Shown: one piece after another, positions 6,880 to 12,284 of the stretch
Layout: every line of letters begins with the position of its first letter
Numbering within the stretch: position 1 is the stretch's first letter
Source: an uncultured Nocardioides sp.
Lineage (GTDB): Bacteria; Actinomycetota; Actinomycetes; Propionibacteriales; Nocardioidaceae
Reading direction: 5' to 3'
DNA: 15,332 bases
NCBI RefSeq assembly: GCF_946885725.1
Contig: NZ_CAMPGZ010000093.1
Span: 1-15,332, forward strand
The notes under the pieces: model-generated
What the model was told of the DNA's origin: nothing
Databases searched by the model: none
What the model saw: only the letters and a program-made list of their open reading frames with translations
Made by a program: the position numbers and the translations under genes

Positions 6880-7784
6880 CGTCGGCTCCGGTGCTCGGCG
6901 AGCGCGACGCGGACGGCGTCGTCGTACCCCATGGGTTCGAACGGTACGACGTCGCGGATGCTGTCGTCCTCGACGACCACCTCGATGCTCATCGAGTCCA
7001 CGAGGTTGCGACCGGCCTCGGCGTCGACGTCGGTGACCAGCGACAGCCAGCGCGAGGACAGGCCCGGGGTCAGCAGGGGCACCGGGACGATCGGCAGCGG
7101 CCGGCCCTCGATCCGCGCGACCCGCTGGAGCATGTCGGAGTAGCGCAGCACGTCCGGCCCGCCGACCTCGAAGACCCGGTCGAGCGCGTCGGGGTGGCGG
7201 AGCACGCCGACGAGGTAGCGCACGACGTCGTCGACCGCGATCGGCTGGGTGCGGGTGTACACCCACTTCGGCGTGATCATCGCGGGCAGGTGCTGGACGA
7301 GCTGGCGGGTGATCTCCCAGGAGATGCCGCCGTGCCCGACGACGATGCCGGCGCGCAGCACGGTCACCGGCACGCCGCCGGCGCCGAGCAGCCCCTCGAC
7401 CTCACGACGGCTGCGCAGGTGCGCGGAGAGGGTCTCGAAGTCCCGGTCGCGACCGAGGCCGCCGAGGTACACGATCTGCTCCAGCCCGGCGTCGCCCGCG
7501 GCCTCGCCGAAGGCGGTGGCGGCGTCGGCGTCGAGGCGCTCGAAGTCCGGCGAGTCCAGCGAGTGGACGAGGTAGTACGCCGCGGCGCAGCCCTCGAGCG
7601 CGGGTCCGAGGGAGTCGGGGTCGAGCACGTCGCCGCGGACCGGTTCGCCGGGTCCGTCGTAGCGGTCGGGCCGGCGGGTCATCGCGCGGACCGGGTGCCC
7701 GGCGTCGACGAGTGCGGCGGACAGCCGCCGCCCGACGAACCCGCTGGCGCCGGTGACGAGCACCGGTGGTCTCTCCTCGGCCAC
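6876..7784 (-). CDS. NAD(P)H-binding atypical SDR (NmrA/YbjT-like)
   Basis: 302-residue Rossmann-fold protein. The N-terminal glycine motif is LVTGASGFVGRRL (about 9-21), followed by RAMTRRPD, where the arginines suggest NADP(H). AAYYLVHSLDSPDF (68-81) and VYLGGLGRD (105-113) are typical of this atypical extended-SDR group, and RTQPIAVDDVVRYLVGVLRHP (178-198) is the conserved domain that follows. No YxxxK catalytic pair stands out, so it may be a redox sensor or a reductase of a quinone- or sugar-like compound; relatives include E. coli YbjT. The GTG at 7784 was chosen because GAGGAGG lies 4 nt upstream; a GTG five codons earlier (7799) would start inside that site. First gene of the operon with the CPBP and SDR genes. 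Confidence 0.88.
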   Translation of the reverse strand: MAEERPPVLVTGASGFVGRRLSAALVDAGHPVRAMTRRPDRYDGPGEPVRGDVLDPDSLGPALEGCAAAYYLVHSLDSPDFERLDADAATAFGEAAGDAGLEQIVYLGGLGRDRDFETLSAHLRSRREVEGLLGAGGVPVTVLRAGIVVGHGGISWEITRQLVQHLPAMITPKWVYTRTQPIAVDDVVRYLVGVLRHPDALDRVFEVGGPDVLRYSDMLQRVARIEGRPLPIVPVPLLTPGLSSRWLSLVTDVDAEAGRNLVDSMSIEVVVEDDSIRDVVPFEPMGYDDAVRVALAEHRSRR

Positions 7785-7786
7785 CA

Positions 7787-7796
7787 GGCCTCCTCC
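7787..7796 (-). promoter_or_regulatory. Strong ribosome binding site of the NAD(P)H-binding gene
   Basis: The minus strand reads GGAGGAGG just before the GTG at 7784, with a short spacer. It argues for GTG 7784 over GTG 7799, because the earlier start would overlap the purine tract. Confidence 0.5.
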
Positions 7797-7897
7797 CACC
7801 CCGCGAACGAAACTGCACCTACCCCAGCACGCCCCGAGGCTCCCTAGTGGGTGCCCGGCGCTCGTGTCACGGAAACCTGGATCGGGGTGGCTGCGGC

Positions 7898-7924
7898 GTG
7901 ACCGTCGCCTCAGGCCGCGGTCAC
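7898..7924 (-). terminator. Stem-loop across the stop of the CGNR regulator gene (U-tract-less terminator candidate)
   Basis: GTGACCG (7898-7904) pairs with CGGTCAC (7918-7924), and a smaller GCC/GGC pair lies inside the loop. It spans the stop codon at 7921-7923. On the minus strand no T-run follows, so it is not a classical intrinsic terminator. It might end or process the regulator transcript ahead of the operon. Confidence 0.4.
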
Positions 7925-8559
7925 ACAGCCTGCGCTCGCTCCCTCATCCGCCGGGCGTGGGCCGCGACCTTCGCCCGGTTGCCGCACGCTGCCATGTCGC
8001 ACCAGCGCCTCCGCCCGCGCGTGTCCAGGAACAGCCAGCCGCAGTCGACGCCCGGGCAGGCGTGCACCTTGGCGACGTCGGGGTTGCTGAGCAGGTCCGC
8101 CGCCGACCAGGCCACCGCCAGCACCGGCAGCTCGAGCCCGGCCTCGGTCCCGACGGCCAGTCGCGCGGCCTGCCCGTCCGAGCCGGGCGGCACCACGTGG
8201 ACCATCGAGCCGGCGCGACGCACCTCGGGCGTGAGCGCGGCGAGCGCCTGCGCGTCACTGGGGTCGAGCACCGCGTCGTGCACCGCGACGCGGAGCTCGC
8301 GGGCGCGCTCGAGCACCCCCGTGGCCTCCGCCTTGCGCCGGACCGCGCGCCGGCGCAGCACGTCGGCGTCGTCCTGCGACACCAGCTCGACGTGCACGGA
8401 CCACGTGAGGAGTACGTCGTACGACGAGAGCCACTCGCGCCGCGCCTCCTCGATGTCGGAGGTCGCTCCCCACCCCGCCCAGGTGTTGCAGAAGTCCAGC
8501 GCGGGATGACCGCCCAACCGCTTCGGCAGCCTCACGCCGTCGATCTCGACCCAGTGCAC
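7921..8559 (-). CDS. CGNR zinc-finger protein (ABATE-type putative transcription factor)
   Basis: 212-residue putative DNA-binding regulator. The N-terminal ligand-binding-like domain begins LGGHPALDFCNTWAGW (16-31), the standard opening of the ABATE region. The C-terminal zinc finger has Cys168, Cys173, Cys187 and Cys192, in CPGVDCGWLF and WCDMAACGNR, with the diagnostic CGNR at 192-195. The basic tail (RAKVAAHARRMRER) fits DNA contact. Known members of the family are mostly uncharacterised actinobacterial regulators. The GTG at 8559 is preferred over TTG 8589: VHWVEIDG fits homologues, and CACAAT stands 7 nt upstream as a possible -10, again leaderless. It is divergent from the ABC transporter lipoprotein with two dyads between them, so that gene and itself are the obvious candidate targets (inference). 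Confidence 0.88.
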   Translation of the reverse strand: MHWVEIDGVRLPKRLGGHPALDFCNTWAGWGATSDIEEARREWLSSYDVLLTWSVHVELVSQDDADVLRRRAVRRKAEATGVLERARELRVAVHDAVLDPSDAQALAALTPEVRRAGSMVHVVPPGSDGQAARLAVGTEAGLELPVLAVAWSAADLLSNPDVAKVHACPGVDCGWLFLDTRGRRRWCDMAACGNRAKVAAHARRMRERAQAV

Positions 8560-8574
8560 GGCGCCAATTGTGCC

Positions 8575-8589
8575 TTGATTCGTTATCAA
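8575..8589. promoter_or_regulatory. TTGAT-N5-ATCAA palindrome (operator candidate)
   Basis: Perfect 5-bp arms TTGAT (8575-8579) and ATCAA (8585-8589) around TCGTT. It lies just upstream of the CGNR gene's -10-like CACAAT (8567-8572, minus) and about 55 bp upstream of the lipoprotein start, where a dimeric regulator could affect both. Autoregulation by the CGNR protein is inference. Confidence 0.45.
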
Positions 8590-8602
8590 CGCGCATGATC
8601 TT

Positions 8603-8638
8603 CTCCTAACCGTTTAAGTCCCACTTACTGGTTAGGAG
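8603..8638 (+). promoter_or_regulatory. Stem-loop burying the ribosome binding site of the ABC lipoprotein gene
   Basis: CTCCTAACC (8603-8611) is perfectly complementary to GGTTAGGAG (8630-8638), and inside these TAAGT (8615-8619) pairs with ACTTA (8623-8627) around a CCC loop. The right outer arm contains the ribosome binding site AGGAG, 5 nt before the ATG at 8644. If transcribed whole, the hairpin would hide that site. The transcription start was not located: a weak CATGAT at 8594-8599 would start the RNA inside the left arm. The dyad could instead be a DNA operator. Confidence 0.6.
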
Positions 8639-8643
8639 CACTC

Positions 8644-10407
8644 ATGACGCACGCACGACGTCGCGGGGCGGCCGCCGTACTGGCAGTGGCCTCCCTCGTG
8701 ACGCTGGCCGCCTGCGGCGGCGGGCAGGGCGACGAGGAACCGTCCGCGGACGGGACGTTCCGCGCCGGCGGTGCCGCCGGGTCCGCGAAGGACGCGGAGG
8801 CGGAGGGGCCGGTCCCGCTGCCGGACGACGCGGCCGAGGGCGGCACGCTCACGGTGCTCACCGCGGTCGCCCCGGCGACGCTCGACCCGACGCAGGCCTA
8901 CTACACCGACTCGACGGCGATCCTGTCCGACCTGGTCACGCGGTCACTGACGCAGTTCGTCTACGACCCGGAGTCCGACGACATGCAGCTCGTGCCGGAC
9001 ATGGCGACCGACCTCGGCCGGCCCAACGAGGACAACACCGAGTGGACGTTCACCCTGCGCGACGGACTCAAGTACGAGGACGGCACGGATGTCGAGCCCG
9101 AGGACGTGGCCTACGCGATCAAGCGGTCGTTCGCGATCGCGGAGCTGCCGGACGGCCCGACGTACAACACGACGTTCTTCCTCGACGGCGACAAGTACAA
9201 GGGACCGTTCTCCGACGGCCCGAACTACAAGGGCGTCGTGGTCGACGGCAACGACATCACCATCAAGATGCGCCGGCCGTTCAGCGACATGGACTACTAC
9301 GCGTCGTTCCCGCAGTTCACCGCGATCCCCGAGGAGGCGGACAACCCGGAGAACTACGGCCAGCACCCGCTGTCCACTGGCCCGTACAAGTTCGCCGACT
9401 ACAAGCCCGGCAGCAGCCTCACGCTGGTGAAGAACGAGCACTGGGACCCGGCGACCGACCCCGGCCGCATCCAGGCCGTGGACGGCTGGGAGTTCGAGTT
9501 CGCCCAGGACACCTCGAAGCTCGAGAACATCATCATCAACGACAACGGCTCGGCGCAGACGACGCTCACCTACGACAACGTCTCGGCGTCGTCGTACCGC
9601 CAGATCCAGCAGGACAGGGACCGGCTCGTCACCGGCACCTCGCCGTGCACGTTCATGTGGTTCATCGACATGACGAAGATCAAGGACCTGAAGGTCCGGC
9701 AGGCGCTGGGTTGGGCGTACCCGTACGTCGACGCCTGGAAGGCGGCCGGCGAGATCGTCGGCGTGACCCGCGTCCCGGGCACGGCGATCCTGCCGCCCGG
9801 CACCGCCGGTCGCGTCGAGTACGAGCCGCTGCCCGGCCAGGACGGCCAGACCACCGACCCGGAGAAGTCGAAGGCGCTGCTGAAGGAGGCCGGCGCCGAG
9901 GGCTTCGAGATCAAGTTCCTGTTCTCCGCCGACGACGAGTCCGCGGTGGCGGCCAAGGACGCGATCGTCAAGGGCCTCGAGGCGGGCGGCTTCAAGGCCA
10001 CGCCGATCGCCTCGACGGTGGAGACGATCCGCACCGACCGGACCGACTACGACAGCCCGATCAACGTCCGCTCCAGCGGCTGGTGCTCCGACTGGCCGGC
10101 CGGTGCCACCTGGTTCCCGGCGCAGTGGTCGGGCGACCTCGTCGGGCTCGAGGGGATGCCGAACCCGGCCAACTTCGACGTGCCCGAGATGGACGCCGAG
10201 CAGGACCGGATCCTCGACACCCTGCCGCCCGAAGACGCGCCGAAGGCCTGGGGTGAGTTCGACAAGACCATGGAGACCGAGTACTACCCCGCGGTCAACA
10301 CCGGGTACGGCGGCACCGCGATGATCCGCGGTTCCAAGGTCGGCGGCATGGTCAACGACAACGTGCGCGGCATGCCGACGTTCTCGCGGATGTACATCAC
10401 GCAGTAA
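8644..10407 (+). CDS. ABC transporter substrate-binding lipoprotein, family 5 (DppA/OppA-like)
   Basis: Extracytoplasmic solute-binding lipoprotein of 587 residues, the usual length for the peptide/nickel/opine family. The signal peptide MTHARRRGAAAVLAVASL has a positive start, and the lipobox LAAC puts the lipidated cysteine at residue 24. A Gly/Glu-rich linker follows to about residue 60. The SBP_bac_5 fold begins GGTLTVLTAVAPATLDPTQ and includes EWTFTLRDGLKYEDG, STGPYKFADYKPGS and KVRQALGWAYP, all family hallmarks. The ligand is probably an oligopeptide, but this is not shown. No permease or ATPase genes follow, so it must work with components encoded elsewhere or be an orphan receptor. 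Start: AGGAG 5 nt upstream of ATG, inside a stem-loop. The codon usage matches its neighbours. Confidence 0.93.
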   Translation: MTHARRRGAAAVLAVASLVTLAACGGGQGDEEPSADGTFRAGGAAGSAKDAEAEGPVPLPDDAAEGGTLTVLTAVAPATLDPTQAYYTDSTAILSDLVTRSLTQFVYDPESDDMQLVPDMATDLGRPNEDNTEWTFTLRDGLKYEDGTDVEPEDVAYAIKRSFAIAELPDGPTYNTTFFLDGDKYKGPFSDGPNYKGVVVDGNDITIKMRRPFSDMDYYASFPQFTAIPEEADNPENYGQHPLSTGPYKFADYKPGSSLTLVKNEHWDPATDPGRIQAVDGWEFEFAQDTSKLENIIINDNGSAQTTLTYDNVSASSYRQIQQDRDRLVTGTSPCTFMWFIDMTKIKDLKVRQALGWAYPYVDAWKAAGEIVGVTRVPGTAILPPGTAGRVEYEPLPGQDGQTTDPEKSKALLKEAGAEGFEIKFLFSADDESAVAAKDAIVKGLEAGGFKATPIASTVETIRTDRTDYDSPINVRSSGWCSDWPAGATWFPAQWSGDLVGLEGMPNPANFDVPEMDAEQDRILDTLPPEDAPKAWGEFDKTMETEYYPAVNTGYGGTAMIRGSKVGGMVNDNVRGMPTFSRMYITQ

Positions 10408-10417
10408 CCCGCCCCCG

Positions 10418-10440
10418 GGTGGTCGAGCCTGTCGAGGCCA
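10418..10440 (+). repeat. Copy of the dispersed intergenic repeat (TGGTCGAGCCTGTCGAGNCC type)
   Basis: Reads GGTGGTCGAGCC followed by TGTCGAGGCCA. It is an imperfect palindrome (GGTCGA against TCGAG-GCC) directly after the lipoprotein gene. Related copies occur at 10534-10553 and 13838-13862. Similar sequences are, from memory, scattered between genes in Nocardioides genomes. Confidence 0.55.
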
Positions 10441-10475
10441 TCCGAGTCGCCCCGGTCAGGGCCGGGGACCAACGA

Positions 10476-10509
10476 CCGGTGAGGACGGTCCACCATCCGT
10501 CCTCACCGG
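10476..10509 (+). terminator. 13-bp perfect stem-loop after the lipoprotein gene (no U-tract)
   Basis: CCGGTGAGGACGG (10476-10488) pairs perfectly with CCGTCCTCACCGG (10497-10509) around an 8-nt loop. It starts 68 nt after the lipoprotein stop, the right place to end that transcript, but GCGTTCCGGG follows rather than a T-run. Candidate U-less terminator or 3'-end stabiliser. Confidence 0.5.
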
Positions 10510-10517
10510 GCGTTCCG

Positions 10518-10553
10518 GGTGGTCGGGCCCGGCTGGTCGAGCTCGTCGAGACC
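10518..10553 (+). repeat. Degenerate tandem copies of the dispersed intergenic repeat
   Basis: GGTGGTCGGGCCCGG (10518-10532) is a shortened copy. It is followed by TGGTCGAGCTCGTCGAGACC (10534-10553), which differs from the presumed consensus at two positions. Both lie between the 13-bp stem and the YceI promoter. Confidence 0.5.
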
Positions 10554-10583
10554 GCGATGTGGGGTGGCACACACCCGGAATAC

Positions 10584-10612
10584 TTGACGATTCAATCGTG
10601 GTTACCTACATT
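10584..10612 (+). promoter_or_regulatory. Consensus-like promoter of the YceI gene
   Basis: -35 TTGACG (10584-10589), exactly 17 bp spacer, -10 TACATT (10607-10612). This is the best housekeeping-type promoter in the window. The expected transcription start, near 10619, leaves a short leader with the AGGAGG ribosome binding site. Confidence 0.75.
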
Positions 10613-10626
10613 GATTGAAAGTTCAA
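10584..10626. promoter_or_regulatory. Two TTGA-N4-TCAA operator-like palindromes framing the YceI promoter
   Basis: TTGACGATTCAA at 10584-10595 overlaps the -35 element. TTGAAAGTTCAA at 10615-10626 covers the expected transcription start. Their centres are 31 bp apart, about three helical turns. The whole is also a larger inverted repeat (ACTTGA and TCAATC on the left mirrored on the right). The pattern fits repression by a dimeric MarR-type protein; no such gene is in the window. Confidence 0.6.
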
Positions 10627-10633
10627 GTCTTCC

Positions 10634-10639
10634 AGGAGG
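10634..10639 (+). promoter_or_regulatory. Ribosome binding site of the YceI gene
   Basis: AGGAGG, 7 nt before the ATG at 10647. It fixes this start against the long open frame that continues upstream to 10419. Confidence 0.8.
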
Positions 10640-10646
10640 AACCGTC

Positions 10647-11261
10647 ATGGGTCTGTTCAACCGCTCCACCGCCACCGCCGACGCCCCTGTGGCCACCGAG
10701 GCCACCCAGGCCACCGAGGCCCTGTCCGGCACGTACACGATCGACGCCGCGCACAGCCGCATCGGCTTCTCGGCCCGTCACGCGATGGTGACGACGGTTC
10801 GCGGCCAGTTCGACGAGTTCGAGGGCTCCGCGACGTTCGACGCCGAGGACCCGAGCAAGTCCTCCGCGCAGGTCGTGATCAAGGCCGCGAGCATCGACAC
10901 CCACCAGGCCGACCGCGACGCGCACCTCCGCTCCGACGACTTCTTCGCCGTCGAGACCTACCCGGAGATCCGCTTCGTCTCCACCGCGGCGAAGAAGATC
11001 GACGACACCAACTGGGAGCTGACCGGCGACCTGACCATCAAGGACGTCACCAAGCCGGTCACGATCCCCTTCGAGTACACCGGTTCCGCGATCGACCCGT
11101 TCGGCAACAAGCGCATCGGCTTCGAGGGCTCCGTGACCGTGAACCGCAAGGACTGGGGCCTCACCTGGAACGCCGCGCTCGAGACCGGCGGCGTGCTCGT
11201 GAGCGAGAAGGTCAAGCTCGAGTTCGACATCTCCGCGATCGCCGCCTCCGACGAGAGCTGA
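10647..11261 (+). CDS. YceI-family lipid-binding-like protein
   Basis: 204-residue protein. After a ~25-residue Ala/Thr-rich start, the YceI domain runs from SGTYTIDAAHSRIGFSARHA (27-46) to LEFDISA near the C-terminus. The hallmarks GQFDEFEG, ATFDAEDPSKSSAQVVI, DAHLRSDDFF, YPEIRFVST and the closing NRKDWGLTWNAALETGG are all present. YceI proteins form a lipocalin-like barrel that binds isoprenoid-type lipids such as polyprenyl chains. There is no signal peptide, so this form is probably cytoplasmic, as is common in actinomycetes. It is a single-gene unit with its own strong promoter, two palindromic operator candidates and an intrinsic terminator, so it is probably induced by a specific signal, perhaps oxidative or acid stress as in other YceI cases (inference). 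Confidence 0.93.
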   Translation: MGLFNRSTATADAPVATEATQATEALSGTYTIDAAHSRIGFSARHAMVTTVRGQFDEFEGSATFDAEDPSKSSAQVVIKAASIDTHQADRDAHLRSDDFFAVETYPEIRFVSTAAKKIDDTNWELTGDLTIKDVTKPVTIPFEYTGSAIDPFGNKRIGFEGSVTVNRKDWGLTWNAALETGGVLVSEKVKLEFDISAIAASDES

Positions 11262-11331
11262 CCAACACACACAGACGCAGCACCCACGCCCGTCGCACCC
11301 ACCAAGGGCGCCGTACGGCGACCGTCCGACT

Positions 11332-11380
11332 GGACCACTTCCGCGGCCGCACCCGGTCGCGGAAGTGGTCCTTTCGTGTT
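11332..11380 (+). terminator. Intrinsic terminator after the YceI gene
   Basis: GGACCACTTCCGCG (11332-11345) pairs perfectly over 14 bp with CGCGGAAGTGGTCC (11358-11371) around a 12-nt loop. TTTCGTGTT follows. It is the clearest rho-independent terminator in the window and separates the YceI unit from the next gene. Confidence 0.85.
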
Positions 11381-11404
11381 CTGGCTGGCCGGTTGCGGTC
11401 GGCG

Positions 11405-11410
11405 TAGCGT
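11405..11410 (+). promoter_or_regulatory. -10 element of the MEDS-STAS gene (leaderless arrangement)
   Basis: TAGCGT, then CAAGTC (6 nt), then the GTG at 11417. The absence of a ribosome binding site agrees with a leaderless mRNA. Confidence 0.55.
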
Positions 11411-11416
11411 CAAGTC

Positions 11417-12238
11417 GTGCGACGCCAGGGGCTGGTCGACTCCCCCGGGGACATCGGGCTCGACGGCCACGCCTGCTGGGCGTACGACGACCTGACCGGC
11501 GACTTCCTCGACGCCGCCGTCGTGTTCCTCACCGAGGGTCTCGACCTCGGCCAGGCGCTGACGTTCGTGGGCGGCCCCGAGGCCGAGGAGGTCGTCCGCA
11601 CCGTCGACCCGCTGTCCGGCATGGTGCGTGACGGCACGCTGGAGATCACGCCGTTCGAGAGCGTGTACCCCGGCTCCCGACTGCTCTCGGACCGCGAGCA
11701 GTGGGCGGCGTACGAGCACGCACTCACCGAGGCCCGCGCGGCCGGCTTCACCGGCCTTCGCGTGCTGGCCGAGGTGACCTGCCTGGCCGGGCCGGACGGC
11801 ACCTGGCGCGCGCACGCCCAGTTCGAGAGCTATGCGGACCGGCGGATGGCCGGCTCCGGCCTCGCCGCGCTCTGCTGCTTCGACCGCACCGCTCTGCCGG
11901 CCGAGGGACTCGCCACCATCGCGAGCGCCCACCCGGTCGTCGACCGCCGGCTCGCCCCGCAGGCACCGTTCCGGCTGTTCGGCCGGCCGGACGCGCTGGC
12001 GCTCGCCGGCGAGGTGGACGCGTTCAGCAGCGCGACACTCCGGCACCTGTTGCGGACGCCGGACGACCGGCTCGCGCCGGTGCTCGACCTCGATGAGCTG
12101 ACGTTCATCGAGCACACGGGGGTGGCCGCCCTGCACGAGTACGCCGAACGGGTGCGCGCGCGGGGCGGCCGGCTCGAGGTGCGCGGCGGCCCGCGCACGC
12201 TGCGACAGCTCGCCGAGCTGCTCGGCGTCTCGGTCTGA
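11417..12238 (+). CDS. MEDS-domain sensory protein with C-terminal STAS domain
   Basis: 273 residues, two domains. Residues ~15-165 resemble the MEDS (DcmR-type) sensory domain: GHACWAYDDLTGDFLDAAVV, then FLTEGLDLGQALTFVGG, then LLSDREQWAAYEHALTEA, and a Cys-containing strand LAALCCFDR. Residues ~185-273 form a STAS domain: APVLDLDELTFIEHTGVAAL followed by ARGGRLEVRGGP and LAELLGV. In anti-anti-sigma proteins the phosphorylated Ser sits in DSSG; here the segment is EHTG, with Thr234 at that place. It probably belongs to a partner-switching or sigma-regulation pathway, sensing a ligand or redox state through MEDS (inference). No anti-sigma kinase is adjacent. GTG start chosen from the TAGCGT-N6-GTG arrangement. 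The PucR gene follows 46 bp later and may or may not be cotranscribed. Confidence 0.82.
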   Translation: MRRQGLVDSPGDIGLDGHACWAYDDLTGDFLDAAVVFLTEGLDLGQALTFVGGPEAEEVVRTVDPLSGMVRDGTLEITPFESVYPGSRLLSDREQWAAYEHALTEARAAGFTGLRVLAEVTCLAGPDGTWRAHAQFESYADRRMAGSGLAALCCFDRTALPAEGLATIASAHPVVDRRLAPQAPFRLFGRPDALALAGEVDAFSSATLRHLLRTPDDRLAPVLDLDELTFIEHTGVAALHEYAERVRARGGRLEVRGGPRTLRQLAELLGVSV

Positions 12239-12284
12239 CGGTGGGGCGGCCGGCTCGCGTGACCGCGCGTGCCACAGTGACCCC

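Larger units (their letters stand above)
10408..10646. other. 239-bp intergenic region: dispersed repeats, large stem, YceI promoter
   Basis: No gene seen. In order it holds a copy of the GGTGGTCGAGCCTG-type repeat (10418-10440), a 13-bp perfect stem (10476-10509), degenerate repeat copies (10518-10553), a short GGGTG/CACCC dyad (10562-10576), and the YceI promoter with its two palindromes and ribosome binding site. The key parts are listed separately. Confidence 0.7.

Noticed and set aside
7785..7920. Possible promoter for the NAD(P)H-binding operon in the gap after the CGNR gene
   Set aside because: TAGGTG and CTAGGG stretches exist on the minus strand, but none pairs with a convincing -35 at the right distance, so I did not list one.
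9042..10256. 404-codon frame inside the lipoprotein gene
   Set aside because: Arg-rich frame-shifted shadow of the substrate-binding protein.
10418..10553. Reading the clustered repeats as an attachment site, integron or CRISPR
   Set aside because: Copies are few, unequal and irregularly spaced, with no spacers, integrase or cas genes nearby. A REP-like element is the simpler explanation.
10419..10646. Upstream in-frame extension of the YceI gene (starts as early as 10419)
   Set aside because: The region holds a dispersed repeat, a 13-bp stem, a consensus promoter and a ribosome binding site for ATG 10647, so it is not coding.
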